From Kitasatospora sp. NBC_01250 (lineage in GTDB: Bacteria > Actinomycetota > Actinomycetes > Streptomycetales > Streptomycetaceae), in assembly GCF_036226465.1 (NCBI RefSeq), contig NZ_CP108476.1, positions 1,488,001 through 1,552,000 of the forward strand: 64,000 nucleotides of DNA, written 5' to 3'. Positions 8,301-15,733 of this stretch are shown here, in pieces. The stretch's first letter is position 1, and every line of letters starts with the position of its first letter. Below the pieces are notes generated by a model. The model saw only the letters and a program-made list of their open reading frames with translations, had not been told where the DNA came from and did not search any database. A program made the translations under genes and the position numbers.

Positions 8301-9399
8301 GGGCGGTGCCGACGCCGCCGATCAGCAGCTCACCGGTCTCGTGCCAGGCCACCGGCCTGCCCTCGCTGTTGACGACGGCGATCTCCCAGCCGTCCAGCGG
8401 GGCGCCGATCCGCACCGGCCGACCGGGCAGCAGCCGGGCGGCCGTGGCGACGACCGTGGTCTCGGTGGGGCCGTAGGTGTTCCAGAACTCCCGTCCCGGC
8501 ACGGCGATCCGCTCGACCAGCTCGGCCGGGCAGGCCTCGCCGCCCACGATGACCAGCCGGACCCCGTCGAGGCACTCGGCAGGCCACAGTGCGAGCAGGG
8601 TCGGCACGGTGGAGATCACGGTGATCCGGCGCTCGACCAGCCAGGGGCCCAGGTCGGTGCCGGCCTTGACCAGCGAACGGGGAGCGGGCACCAGGCAGGC
8701 GGCATGCCGCCAGGCCAGCCACATCTCCTCGCAGGAGGCGTCGAAGGCCACCGACAGCCCGGCCAGTACCCGGTCACCGGGGCGCAGGTTGTCCTCGCGC
8801 AGGAACATCCCGGCCTCGGCGTCCACGAAGGCCGCCGCCGAGCGGTGGCTGACCGCAACGCCCTTGGGGCGTCCGGTGGTGCCGGAGGTGAAGATGATCC
8901 AGGCGTCGTCCTCAGGGGTGGGCCGGGCCGGACGACCGCCGGGGGCCACCGTCGGGCCGGGCCGGACCGCACAGCCCGCGCCGATCACGGCGCAGACCGC
9001 GGCGTCGTTCCAGATCAGCTCGGCGCGCTCGTCGGGGTCGTCCGCGTCCACCGGGACGTAGGCCGCACCGACGCGCAGCACGGCGAGGATCGCGAGGTAG
9101 AGGTCCACGGTGCCCGACGGCACCCGGACGCCGACCCGGTCGCCGCGGCCGATGCCGGCCGCGGCCAGTCTCCGGGCCAGGTCGTCGACCGCCGCCAACA
9201 ACGCTCCGTAGTCGAAGGTCCGGCCGTCGGCCTCCAGCGCCGGCGCCTGCGGGCAGGCACGGGCGGCGGCTTCCAGGATGTCCACCAGCGTGCGCACGGG
9301 TGGGGCGGGCGCCAGCGGCCACAGTGCCCCGGCGGTCTCGCCGGGTGCTTCCCCCCGAGGTGGGCGCAGGTGGGCGCCTCGGTCTTCTAGTGCTTCCAT
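5323..9399 (-). CDS. pls: Pls/PosA-type non-ribosomal peptide synthetase, probable epsilon-poly-L-lysine synthetase
   Basis: The product of 1358 residues has the single-module membrane architecture of epsilon-poly-L-lysine synthetase (Pls, about 1300 residues). An adenylation domain fills residues 30-500, with FTSGTTGRPKGVA, NTYGPTETT, YRSGDL and GKVDRNALP. A carrier domain follows with LGGTS (Ser555 as phosphopantetheine site). Then come several membrane spans interleaved with three related C-terminal blocks that contain hexapeptide, left-handed-helix-like repeats. No condensation or thioesterase domain is visible, as in Pls, where the C-terminal blocks join amino acids. Reading the specificity positions by eye against GrsA gives D-A-E-S-I-G-T-V-V-K, close to known lysine codes. 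Start: ATG with AAGG upstream. No polylysine-degrading enzyme gene is adjacent. Confidence 0.85.
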   Translation of the reverse strand: MEALEDRGAHLRPPRGEAPGETAGALWPLAPAPPVRTLVDILEAAARACPQAPALEADGRTFDYGALLAAVDDLARRLAAAGIGRGDRVGVRVPSGTVDLYLAILAVLRVGAAYVPVDADDPDERAELIWNDAAVCAVIGAGCAVRPGPTVAPGGRPARPTPEDDAWIIFTSGTTGRPKGVAVSHRSAAAFVDAEAGMFLREDNLRPGDRVLAGLSVAFDASCEEMWLAWRHAACLVPAPRSLVKAGTDLGPWLVERRITVISTVPTLLALWPAECLDGVRLVIVGGEACPAELVERIAVPGREFWNTYGPTETTVVATAARLLPGRPVRIGAPLDGWEIAVVNSEGRPVAWHETGELLIGGVGTARYLDPAKDAEKFRPHPALRGSRVYRSGDLVRAEPEGLVFVGRADEQVKLAGRRVELGEIDAALQALPGVRAAAAAVRRTAAGGEVLVGYLVAERPEAPFDTDAARALLLERLPQSLVPVLALVTGLPTRTSGKVDRNALPWPLAGAAEDPGAEDPALTGTAGELAARWRELLGLPVTAESDFFALGGTSLAAAKLVSMLRGRCPGVSVADLYGHPTLLAMAARLDELTGERGTAAEQSARQAAPSEPAQVRAVRPTPRRAGLVQLLVLTVAYTISGLRWVLALAALDNLTGKLSWAPHAPWWLIITGWLVLSSAAGRLLLGSAAARLLTAGLKPGSYPRGGSVHLRLWAAERAVAVFNLASLLGTPWARHYARALGCRVGQGADLHTMPPVSGLGRFGTGCSLEPEADLAGWWLDGDVLHLGTVEVGAGARVGTRSMLMPGARLGEGADLAPGACLFGELPAGERWHGSPARPLDGAGAARAGEGWPAPAHGRSRGWNLAYALALPLLSLLPVLAAAPALLVVFHLVDQDRSLGAVLVQLLAVSPLAALASMVCYAGLLVLLVRVLSIPIKPGFHPAHGRAAWCTWVVSRLMATARGALFPLYASLFTPVWLRLLGARIGRRVEASTVLALPGLMRVGDGAFLADDTLIAPFEVRGGWLRLGTAEVGRRAFVGNSGIVGPDRRLPDDALVGVLSDTPPGAEPGSSWLGRPGLSLPRVAETGDLSRTYDPPRRLMLARAAVELCRVLPVLCAVVLGDLAVVAMQELVDSQGLVLGAALVGPVLIGAGVAACLVTTAAKWLLVGRFRSGEHPLWSSFVWRNELYDTFVEELAMPWLGQTLVGTPFLNVWLRSLGARIGRGVWCETHWLPETDLVRVEDGASVNRGCVLQTHLFHDRVMRLDEVHLGTGATLGPHSIVLPGSALGEGAAVGASSLVMRGEALPAGTRWAGNPVAAWPTGHRTGHAGRRHSTPGRHRSAARPRRSAGTDASPGRQR

Positions 9400-9766
9400 G
9401 TACCTTGCTCTCGCCGGATCACTTGCGGGTCAGGCACGGACGGGAGTCTCCGGCCGCGTGTCTGGGCACGCGGATCTGCGACGGGCGGCTGCGAAATGCC
9501 CCGCTCCTGCCCATTTGCCTGAACCCGCAACTGAGCGTAAGTGCTCACGGAGCGCGACCACGACGAATCGGGCATTTGCTCATCAAAACCTCATTGACTG
9601 CACAGCAGGCGTCCAGCCCCAGGTGAAGGCATGATCCACTGCTGTGAAGGCGGTCCGCTCCGGTGAAGAACCGTGCCCCGGCCGCGCGTGAAGGTGTGGG
9701 AGCTGTGGCCTTGCCCGACGGACCTGCCTGACGGACCTGCTCAACGGCCTTGCCCGACGGACCTGC
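9400..9766. other. Intergenic region upstream of pls
   Basis: No convincing gene lies here. The stretch 9540-9600 is unusually AT-rich for this genome (TTTGCTCATCAAAACCTCATT) and is the best place for the pls promoter on the minus strand, though no clear -35/-10 pair stands out. GTGAAG-type words recur at 9630-9695, and the right end holds a direct repeat described separately. Confidence 0.5.
9707..9766. repeat. 21-bp direct repeat, two copies
   Basis: Two identical 21-bp copies begin GGCCTTGCCCGACGGACCTG, at 9707-9727 and 9746-9766. A partial copy (CCTGACGGACCTGCTCA) lies between them. The second copy abuts the stop codon of the ROK gene. Function unknown; it could be a degenerate minisatellite. 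Confidence 0.75.
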
Positions 9767-10963
9767 TCAGTGGCCGCCGAACAGGTCGCGGCGGACCGCG
9801 TCCGAGGCGGTCAGCACCGCGCCGCTGAGCACCGCGCCACCCCCGGCCGCGCCGGCCCGGACCTCGGTGCGCACCGGCGAGAGCCGGGCCAGCCGGGCGG
9901 CCACCCGCTCGGCCAGCGCGCTGCCGCCGGCCCGGCCGACCTCGCCGCCCAGCACCACGCAGCCCGGGTCCAGCAGCACGGTGACCGCCGAGGCGCCGAG
10001 GGCGACCCGCTCGGCCAGCTCGTCCAGGAACGGCTCGCCCGCCGGACCGGCCGCGATCGCCGCCAGCACGGCCGCCTCCGCGGCCGGGGCGTCCTGGGTG
10101 CTCGGGCCCTGAAGCAGCCCGTGCGCCCGGGCCAGCTCGCAGACGGCCCGACCGCCGGCGAGGCTGTGGAAGCCGCCGTCGCAGCTGCTGGTGCCGGGCA
10201 GGCCCCCGGTGCCGGGCACCGGCAGGAAGCCGATCTCGCCGGCGCCGCCGGAGAAGCCGCGGCGCAGCCGCCCGTCCAGCACCACGGCGGCACCGGTGCC
10301 GTGGCCGAGCCAGAGCAGCACGAAGGTGTCGCGGTCGGTGGCGGCGCCGACCCGGTGCTCGGCGAGGCCGGCCAGGTTGACCTCGTTCTCCAGGATCACC
10401 TCCGCCCTCAGCCCGGCCCGCAGCGCGGTGACCAGCTCGCCGTGCCAGCTCTGCAGCCGCGAGGTGGTGCTGAGCTCGCCGGTGGTGGGGTCGACCAGGC
10501 CGGGCGCGCCGACCGCGACGGTGTGCAGCTCGCCTGCGCCGGCCCGCTCGGCACAGGCGAGCAGGGCGCGCAGCACCTGGTCGGCGAAGTCCGGCGGCGT
10601 CCCCTCGGGGCCCACCGGCAGCGCGGCCCGCGCCAGGCTGCGGCCGGTCAGGTCGGCGACGGTCATCGTGACCCCGACCGTGCGCACGTCGATGCCGGCC
10701 ACGTGGGCCCGGTCGGCGCGCAGGGCGTAGACCCGGGCGTTGGGGCCGCGCCGCTGCTCGCCGCGCTCGCCGACCATGGCCACCAGGCCGCCCCGCTGCA
10801 GGCGTTCCAGCAGGTCGGCGATGGTGGGGCGGGAGAGCCCGGTCAGCTCTCGCAGATCGGTGGCGGTCAGCGGTCCGTGGCTGAGCAGCAGCTCCAGGGC
10901 CAGCCGGTCGTTGATCGCACGGGCGGTGCTGGGGGTGGCCGTGCGCGCGATGGTCATGGGCAC
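9767..10963 (-). CDS. ROK family transcriptional regulator
   Basis: The product of 398 residues has an N-terminal winged helix-turn-helix (LTATDLRELTGLSRPTIADL) followed by a ROK sugar-kinase-like domain (GAPGLVD, ENEVNLAGLAE, GFSGGAGEIGFL). The zinc motif CxCGxxGC of NagC/Mlc is degenerate here, with TSSCDGGFHS in its place, so metal binding and sugar phosphorylation are doubtful. The start is GTG at 10963 or ATG at 10957, both served by GGAAGG (10968-10973). It is divergent from an MFS gene with an inverted-repeat operator between them, so it probably represses that transporter in response to a sugar-like ligand. Confidence 0.85.
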   Translation of the reverse strand: MPMTIARTATPSTARAINDRLALELLLSHGPLTATDLRELTGLSRPTIADLLERLQRGGLVAMVGERGEQRRGPNARVYALRADRAHVAGIDVRTVGVTMTVADLTGRSLARAALPVGPEGTPPDFADQVLRALLACAERAGAGELHTVAVGAPGLVDPTTGELSTTSRLQSWHGELVTALRAGLRAEVILENEVNLAGLAEHRVGAATDRDTFVLLWLGHGTGAAVVLDGRLRRGFSGGAGEIGFLPVPGTGGLPGTSSCDGGFHSLAGGRAVCELARAHGLLQGPSTQDAPAAEAAVLAAIAAGPAGEPFLDELAERVALGASAVTVLLDPGCVVLGGEVGRAGGSALAERVAARLARLSPVRTEVRAGAAGGGAVLSGAVLTASDAVRRDLFGGH

Positions 10964-10983
10964 GCATCCTTCCAGATCTATTC

Positions 10984-11002
10984 ATCAGGGACCCTTCCTG
11001 AT
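10984..11002. promoter_or_regulatory. Candidate ROK operator
   Basis: The inverted repeat ATCAGG-N7-CCTGAT lies in an AT-rich patch (TTCATCAGG to CCTGATAATTTATC) between the divergent ROK and MFS genes. Position and symmetry suit an autoregulatory operator. Confidence 0.55.
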
Positions 11003-11098
11003 AATTTATCGGACCGCACGCCCACACTGCACGCCGCTCCACACCGCGCACCACACCATGCGTCGCACCGCGCCGCGCCGAACGGGGAGGACCCAGCC

Positions 11099-12289
11099 AT
11101 GCCGTCATCCGATCGACCCCTGCGCCGGGCCAGGGTCAGCATCGCGCTGGTCTTCGCCGTGCACGGCGCGGTCACCGGCAGCTTCGCCACCCGGATCCCC
11201 GCCTTCCAGGACCGGCTGCACCTGAGCGCGGGCGAGCTGGGCCTGGCGCTGGTGATGCCCGCCGTCGGGGCCTCGCTGGCGATGCCGCTGGCCGGGCGGA
11301 TCGCCCACCGGCTCGGCGCCCGCGCGGCGATCCGGCTGCTGCTGGCGCTGTGGTGCGCGGCCCTCGCACTGCCGGCGCTCGCCCCCGGCCTGCCCTGGCT
11401 CTGCCTGGCGCTGCTGGTCTACGGGGCCACCTCGGGCATGGCCGACGTGGCGATGAACGCCGAGGGGGTCGAGGTCGAACAGCGGCTGGGCAAGTCGATC
11501 ATGTCCGGACTGCACGGGATGTGGAGCCTGGGCGGCCTGGTCGCCTCCGCCTTCGGCGCGCTGGCCGCCCGGTCCCACCTGGACGCGCGGATCCACCTGG
11601 CGCTCGCGGCGGCGGTGCTGCTGGTCCTGGGCCGGCTGGCCGGCGCGGGCCTGCTGGACGTGCGGCCCGGGGAGCAGGCCGAGGCGCCGCCGCGGTTCGC
11701 GCTGCCGCCGCGCTCGGCACTGGCGATCGGCCTGGTCGGCTTCTGCGCGGTCTTCGCCGAGGGGGCGGGCGGCGACTGGTCGGGCGTCTACCTGCGCGAC
11801 CTGACCGGGGCCACGGCCGGCACCGCGGCGGTCTCCTACACCGCCTTCGCCTTCACCATGACCGCGGCCCGGCTGGCCGGCGACGCGGTGGTGCGCCGGC
11901 TCGGCCCGGTGCCCACCGTGCGGCTGGGCGGGGCGGTGGCGGCGACCGGCGGGGTGCTGGTGGTGGCCGCGGGCAGCCCCGCGGTGGCGATCCCGGGATT
12001 CGCACTGCTCGGCACAGGCATCGCCGTGGTGGTCCCGCTGGCCTTCGCGGCGGCCGGCCACGCCGGGCCCAACCCGAGCCGGGCGATCGCCGGCGTCGCC
12101 ACCGTCACCTACACCTCGGGGCTGATCGCGCCCGCGATCGTGGGCACCATCGCCCAGGGCAGCTCGCTGCGGGTCTCCTTCGCTCTGGTGACGGCGCTGG
12201 CGGCGGCGCTGACCCTCACCGCGGGCACACTGCGGACGGCGCGGGCCGACGCACCCCGGTCGGCGGACCCTCTAAACTCCCCCGCATGA
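11099..12289 (+). CDS. MFS transporter (12-helix type)
   Basis: A membrane protein of 396 residues with about twelve hydrophobic segments. The loop after helix 2 (GRIAHRLGARAAIRLL) resembles the MFS signature G-x3-D-R-x-G-x-R-x4. The motif AMNAEGVEVEQRLG with GLHGMWSLGG resembles the YbjJ/FucP-like branch of sugar and drug transporters. GGGGAGG lies 8 nt before the ATG. It overlaps the downstream TVP38-like gene in an ATGA arrangement and is divergent from the ROK regulator, which suggests regulation by it. The substrate is unknown. Confidence 0.85.
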   Translation: MPSSDRPLRRARVSIALVFAVHGAVTGSFATRIPAFQDRLHLSAGELGLALVMPAVGASLAMPLAGRIAHRLGARAAIRLLLALWCAALALPALAPGLPWLCLALLVYGATSGMADVAMNAEGVEVEQRLGKSIMSGLHGMWSLGGLVASAFGALAARSHLDARIHLALAAAVLLVLGRLAGAGLLDVRPGEQAEAPPRFALPPRSALAIGLVGFCAVFAEGAGGDWSGVYLRDLTGATAGTAAVSYTAFAFTMTAARLAGDAVVRRLGPVPTVRLGGAVAATGGVLVVAAGSPAVAIPGFALLGTGIAVVVPLAFAAAGHAGPNPSRAIAGVATVTYTSGLIAPAIVGTIAQGSSLRVSFALVTALAAALTLTAGTLRTARADAPRSADPLNSPA

Positions 12290-12990
12290 ACCTGAGCCGT
12301 GCCGCGCGCGCACCCTGGGCCCGGCTCGCGCTGCTGGTGCTGATCCTCCTCGGGGCCGCCGCCTCGCTGCTGTGCTGGGATCCGCGACAGGTGGCCACCG
12401 CGGTGCCCGGTGTCTGGCGGGCGCCCGCGTTCGTGGCGCTCTTCGCCTTCGGCACCCTCGCCTTCCTGCCCAAGCCGGCCCTCAACGTGGCGGCCGGGGT
12501 GCTCTTCGGTGCCCGCTGGGGCGTGCCGCTGGCGGTGCTCGGCACCACGGCGGGCGCGGCGCTCGCCTTCGGCCTGGGGCGCGGCCTCGGTCAGCGGGCG
12601 CTGCGCCCGCTGCTGCGCGGGCGGGCGCTGCTGGCGCTGGACCGGGGCCTGACCGAGCACGGGTTCCGCAGCGTGCTGCTGCTGCGCCTGGTGCCCGGGG
12701 TCCCGTTCCAGGCGGTGAACCTGGGCGCGGCGCTCTCCGGAGTGCGGGTGCGCCCGTACCTGGCGGCCACCGCGCTGGGTGTGCTGCCCGGCACGGCGGC
12801 CTACGTGGTGGCCGGCGCCTCGGCCGGCTCGCCCACCTCGCCCGCCTTCCTCCTGTCGGGCGCGGTGATCGTGGCCTTGGGCGTGCTCAGCCTGGCCGGT
12901 GCCTGGCGGGCCAGGCACCGGGCCGCGTCGACCGGGTCCGGGCCCGCTCACATGCCGCCGGCCACTCGCAGGATCGCGCCCGAGGTGTAG
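12286..12990 (+). CDS. TVP38/TMEM64 (DedA-like) membrane protein
   Basis: The product of 234 residues has several hydrophobic helices and the SNARE-associated/VTT domain pattern: FLPKPALNVAAGVLFG, followed by GTTAGAALAFGLGRGLG and RLVPGVPFQAVNLGAALSGV. Such proteins are putative lipid scramblases or proton-dependent membrane proteins; the role in actinobacteria is not settled. Translation is coupled to the MFS gene by an ATGA overlap. Its last 43 nt overlap the end of the convergent SDR gene. Confidence 0.85.
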   Translation: MNLSRAARAPWARLALLVLILLGAAASLLCWDPRQVATAVPGVWRAPAFVALFAFGTLAFLPKPALNVAAGVLFGARWGVPLAVLGTTAGAALAFGLGRGLGQRALRPLLRGRALLALDRGLTEHGFRSVLLLRLVPGVPFQAVNLGAALSGVRVRPYLAATALGVLPGTAAYVVAGASAGSPTSPAFLLSGAVIVALGVLSLAGAWRARHRAASTGSGPAHMPPATRRIAPEV

Positions 12991-13682
12991 GAGGCGTCCG
13001 GCGACAGCAGCCAGGCGACCGCGCCGGCGATCTCCTCGGGCCGACCGGCCCGGCGCAGCGGGACGCTGGGGGCGACCCGGGCCGGCCGGTCCGGCTCGCC
13101 GCTGAGCTCGTGGATCTCGGTCTCGATGGTGCCCGGCGAGACCGCGTTGACCCGGATACCGGCCGGTCCCAGCTCCTTGGCCAGCCCGATGGTCAGGGTG
13201 TCGGTGGCGGCCTTGGTGGCCGCGTAGTGGATGTACTCGCCGGGGCTGCCCAGGGTGGCGGCGCCCGAGGAGACGTTGACGATCGCCGCGCCGCGGCCGA
13301 AGTCGCGCGCGGCACGGCGGGCGCAGAGCAGGTAGCCGACCAGGTTGACGTCCACCACCCGGCGCAGGTCCTCGGTGCGCAGGTCGGCCAGCGGTCCGCG
13401 GGGGCTGGTCACCCCGGCGTTGTTGACCAGCCCGGTGGCCGGGCCGAGGCGCTCGGCGGCCAGGTCGAAGAAGCGCTCCACCTGGTCCTCCGCCGCGGTG
13501 TCCAGCTGGACGGCCAGCGCCGTGGCACCCGCCGCACGGGCCTGCCGGGCGACCTCCTCGGCGGCCTCGGCGTCGCGCCGGTAGCCGATCGCCAGGTCGT
13601 GGCCGTCGGCGGCCAGCCGCAGGCAGACCGCCGCACCGATCCCGCGACTGCCGCCGGTCACCAGGGTGACGGGTCGTGACAT
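12948..13682 (-). CDS. SDR family oxidoreductase
   Basis: A classical short-chain dehydrogenase of 244 residues: TGGSRGIG cofactor motif at the N-terminus, NNAG around residue 85, the YxxxK catalytic pair in HYAATKAA, and the PGTIETEI loop, as in FabG-like reductases. The ATG at 13682 is chosen because GGAGGGG lies just upstream; an earlier start would add an Arg-rich stretch. The substrate is unknown. It is divergent from the DinB-like gene and overlaps the TVP38-like gene tail to tail. Confidence 0.9.
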   Translation of the reverse strand: MSRPVTLVTGGSRGIGAAVCLRLAADGHDLAIGYRRDAEAAEEVARQARAAGATALAVQLDTAAEDQVERFFDLAAERLGPATGLVNNAGVTSPRGPLADLRTEDLRRVVDVNLVGYLLCARRAARDFGRGAAIVNVSSGAATLGSPGEYIHYAATKAATDTLTIGLAKELGPAGIRVNAVSPGTIETEIHELSGEPDRPARVAPSVPLRRAGRPEEIAGAVAWLLSPDASYTSGAILRVAGGM

Positions 13683-13831
13683 GTGCCCCTCCGTAGCTCT
13701 CCTGCGGGCGCGGCGGCCCGGCATCCCTCGGTCGTCAGCCGTCGAACCGCTTCGTCTCGTCGTGATCGAAGGGAGCCTAGCGCTGTCAAATGTCTCGCCA
13801 CCGACCCCGGGACTGGGCCAGGATGGCGCCC

Positions 13832-14347
13832 ATGACCGACACCACGGAGCGGATCGAACCGCCGAACGCCGCGGACGAGACGACCATGCTCGCCGCCTGG
13901 CTCGACTTCCACCGCAAGACGCTGGCCCTCAAGACCTCGGGACTGACGGACGAGCAGCTGCGGCTGCGCTCGGTGACGCCGTCCTCGCTCTCGCTGCTGG
14001 GCCTGGTCCGGCACATGGCCGAGGTGGAGCACTACTGGTACCAGGTGATCCTGCACGACGGTGACCCGACCCCGCTCTACTGCACCGACGAGGACCGGGA
14101 CCTCGACTTCAACGGGGTGGACCAGGCCGACCCGGCCGCCGACTTCGCCGCCTGGCGCCGGGAGGTCGAGCTCGCCGAGCAGGCCGTGGCCGGGTTGTCG
14201 CTGGACACCGTCGCCGCCGTCCGGCAGAAGGGCCGCGAGAAGGTGACGCTGCGCTGGATCCAGGTCCACATGATCGAGGAGTACGCCCGCCACAACGGCC
14301 ACGCGGACCTGCTGCGCGAGGCGGTCGACGGTACCACCGGGGAATGA
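13832..14347 (+). CDS. DinB family protein (DUF664-like)
   Basis: A protein of 171 residues with the DinB-like four-helix bundle pattern of the streptomycete DUF664 group. The helix SLLGLVRHMAEVEHYWYQ supplies the first metal-ligand histidine, and HMIEEYARHNGHADLLRE supplies the C-terminal ones. Related enzymes include thiol-dependent S-transferases, such as mycothiol or bacillithiol transferases, but the reaction here is unknown. AGGA lies about 8 nt before the ATG; an in-frame ATG three codons earlier is possible. Confidence 0.85.
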   Translation: MTDTTERIEPPNAADETTMLAAWLDFHRKTLALKTSGLTDEQLRLRSVTPSSLSLLGLVRHMAEVEHYWYQVILHDGDPTPLYCTDEDRDLDFNGVDQADPAADFAAWRREVELAEQAVAGLSLDTVAAVRQKGREKVTLRWIQVHMIEEYARHNGHADLLREAVDGTTGE

Positions 14348-14628
14348 GAGCGCGTCACCGGCGCATGATCCTGCGTCAATTCCCCAGCATGACAAGGCCG
14401 CTCGGGTGATCCCGGGAACCGCCCGCAACCGCGGGAGGGGAGGGCTGCGTCCGCTCTCGATGAGGACGGCGCGTGCCACCGGCAGGCGCCACCACCCGAA
14501 CGGCGTGCCAGGGCGGGCGCCGAGACGGTGATCAGTGCGATACTCGGACAGTTCCGGGCAGTGGATGACGCGTCAGTTGGCCGCAGTGACGCCCGGAACC
14601 AGACGGGGACAGGACAGGGAGGCGCGGC

Positions 14629-15021
14629 ATGGGAGCACTTCGCGACGAGCACCACGGGTGGCTGATGCCCTCGGGGAGCTACCCCGCCGCGGTGTACGAG
14701 GAGGAGTCGTGGGCGACCGCCGACACGATTCCGGTGCTGCCGAATCCGACCAAGATCGTCTCGGTGAAGCCCACCGGCTTCGAGTCCGCCCGGGTGGTGG
14801 GCGAGCACATCCGCTCGGGCACCCCGGTGGTGATGGACGTGACCGAGATGGACGACGGCGAGGCCAAGCGGATGGTCGACTTCGCCTCGGGCCTGGTCTT
14901 CGGCACCCGCGGCGGCATCGAGCGGATCGCCCGCCGGGTGTTCCTGCTCACGCCGCCGCAGGTCGAGGTGATGGTGATCGACCGGCCGCTGGACGACAGC
15001 GGCTTCTACAACCAGAGCTGA
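14629..15021 (+). CDS. sepF: SepF-like cell division protein (isolated paralogue)
   Basis: This protein of 130 residues matches the SepF core domain: KPTGFESARVVGEHIRSGTPVVMDVTEM, followed by AKRMVDFASGLVFG and FLLTPPQVEV. SepF bridges FtsZ to the membrane; the N-terminal amphipathic membrane helix typical of the main SepF is replaced by an acidic stretch (EEESWATADTIPVLP). It is not near ftsZ or other division genes, so it is one of the additional SepF-like paralogues that streptomycetes carry. The ATG has GGGAGG upstream, and the gene ends in a strong terminator. Confidence 0.85.
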   Translation: MGALRDEHHGWLMPSGSYPAAVYEEESWATADTIPVLPNPTKIVSVKPTGFESARVVGEHIRSGTPVVMDVTEMDDGEAKRMVDFASGLVFGTRGGIERIARRVFLLTPPQVEVMVIDRPLDDSGFYNQS

Positions 15022-15057
15022 CCGCGGGCACCGGGCACTGACCCGGAGCAGCGCAGA

Positions 15058-15089
15058 CCGGAGACGGCAGTAGCCGCCTCCGGTTTTTT
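15058..15089 (+). terminator. Rho-independent terminator after sepF
   Basis: A stem of CCGGAG-A-CGGC paired with GCCG-C-CTCCGG (one mismatch) and an AGTA loop is followed by six T residues. Confidence 0.9.
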
Positions 15090-15133
15090 GCTGCCCGCCG
15101 CCGGTCGGCCGATGCCGCAGTTCGGCGCCAAAA

Positions 15134-15159
15134 GTCTCAGCTGAGACATGCATGTCTCA
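15134..15159. promoter_or_regulatory. TetR operator made of overlapping palindromes
   Basis: A perfect 14-bp palindrome, GTCTCAGCTGAGAC (15134-15147), overlaps a perfect 18-bp palindrome, TGAGACATGCATGTCTCA (15142-15159). Three GTCTCA half-sites thus alternate in orientation 20-45 bp before the TetR start codon. This is a good candidate for autoregulation of the TetR-MFS operon. Confidence 0.8.
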
Positions 15160-15178
15160 TCCGAGCTATCCTGGACTC

Positions 15179-15733
15179 ATGGCAATCGATCGTGACGCGG
15201 TCCTCAAGGCAGCCGTCGGCGTGCTCTCCCGGCAGCCGACCGCACATCTGGACGAGATCGCCCGCGCCGCCGGGATCAGCCGGGCCTCGCTGCACCGGAT
15301 CTTCCCCGGCCGCGAGGCGCTGATCCGCGAGGTCGGTCTGCTCGGTCTGCGCCGCTACAACAGCGCGCTGGACACCGCCGCCATCGAGACCGGCGACACC
15401 GCCGAGGCGCTGCGCCGGCTGATCGACCTGCTGGTGCCCGACGCCGCGCTCTGCGCCTTCCTGGCCGGTGAGAACCAGCTCTTCGACGACCCGGAGCTGT
15501 GCGCGCTCTGGGAGGAGCAGGACGCCCGGGTCCGCGCCTTCTTCCTGCGCGGCCAGCAGGAGGGGGCCTTCCGGATCGAGCTGCCGGCCGGCTGGCTCAG
15601 CGAAGCCTTCTTCGACCTGCTGGCCGGCGTGGGCTGGGCCGTCCAGGACGGCCGGCTCGCCCCCCGGGACAGCGCCTTCGCCCTGACCGAGCTCTTCCTC
15701 GGCGGGGCCCTGCGAAGGACAGGAACCTCATGA
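15179..15733 (+). CDS. TetR family repressor of the adjacent efflux gene
   Basis: A protein of 184 residues with an N-terminal helix-turn-helix (LDEIARAAGISRASLHRIFPGREAL) and a variable helical ligand-binding domain. The start at 15179 is preferred because an upstream ATG at 15152 falls within the operator palindromes. No good ribosome binding site precedes 15179, so the mRNA may be leaderless. The stop overlaps the ATG of the MFS gene (ATGA), forming a two-gene operon. By analogy with QacR/TetR systems, it probably represses the pump until a toxic ligand binds. Confidence 0.9.
   Translation: MAIDRDAVLKAAVGVLSRQPTAHLDEIARAAGISRASLHRIFPGREALIREVGLLGLRRYNSALDTAAIETGDTAEALRRLIDLLVPDAALCAFLAGENQLFDDPELCALWEEQDARVRAFFLRGQQEGAFRIELPAGWLSEAFFDLLAGVGWAVQDGRLAPRDSAFALTELFLGGALRRTGTS

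Noticed and set aside
5386..9390. 1334-codon plus-strand frame opposite pls
   Set aside because: Gln/Gly/Arg/Pro-rich shadow of the synthetase gene with no domain; the minus strand has full NRPS motifs.
14077..15153. 358-codon minus-strand frame over DinB and SepF genes
   Set aside because: Shadow frame; both plus-strand genes have family signatures and ribosome binding sites.
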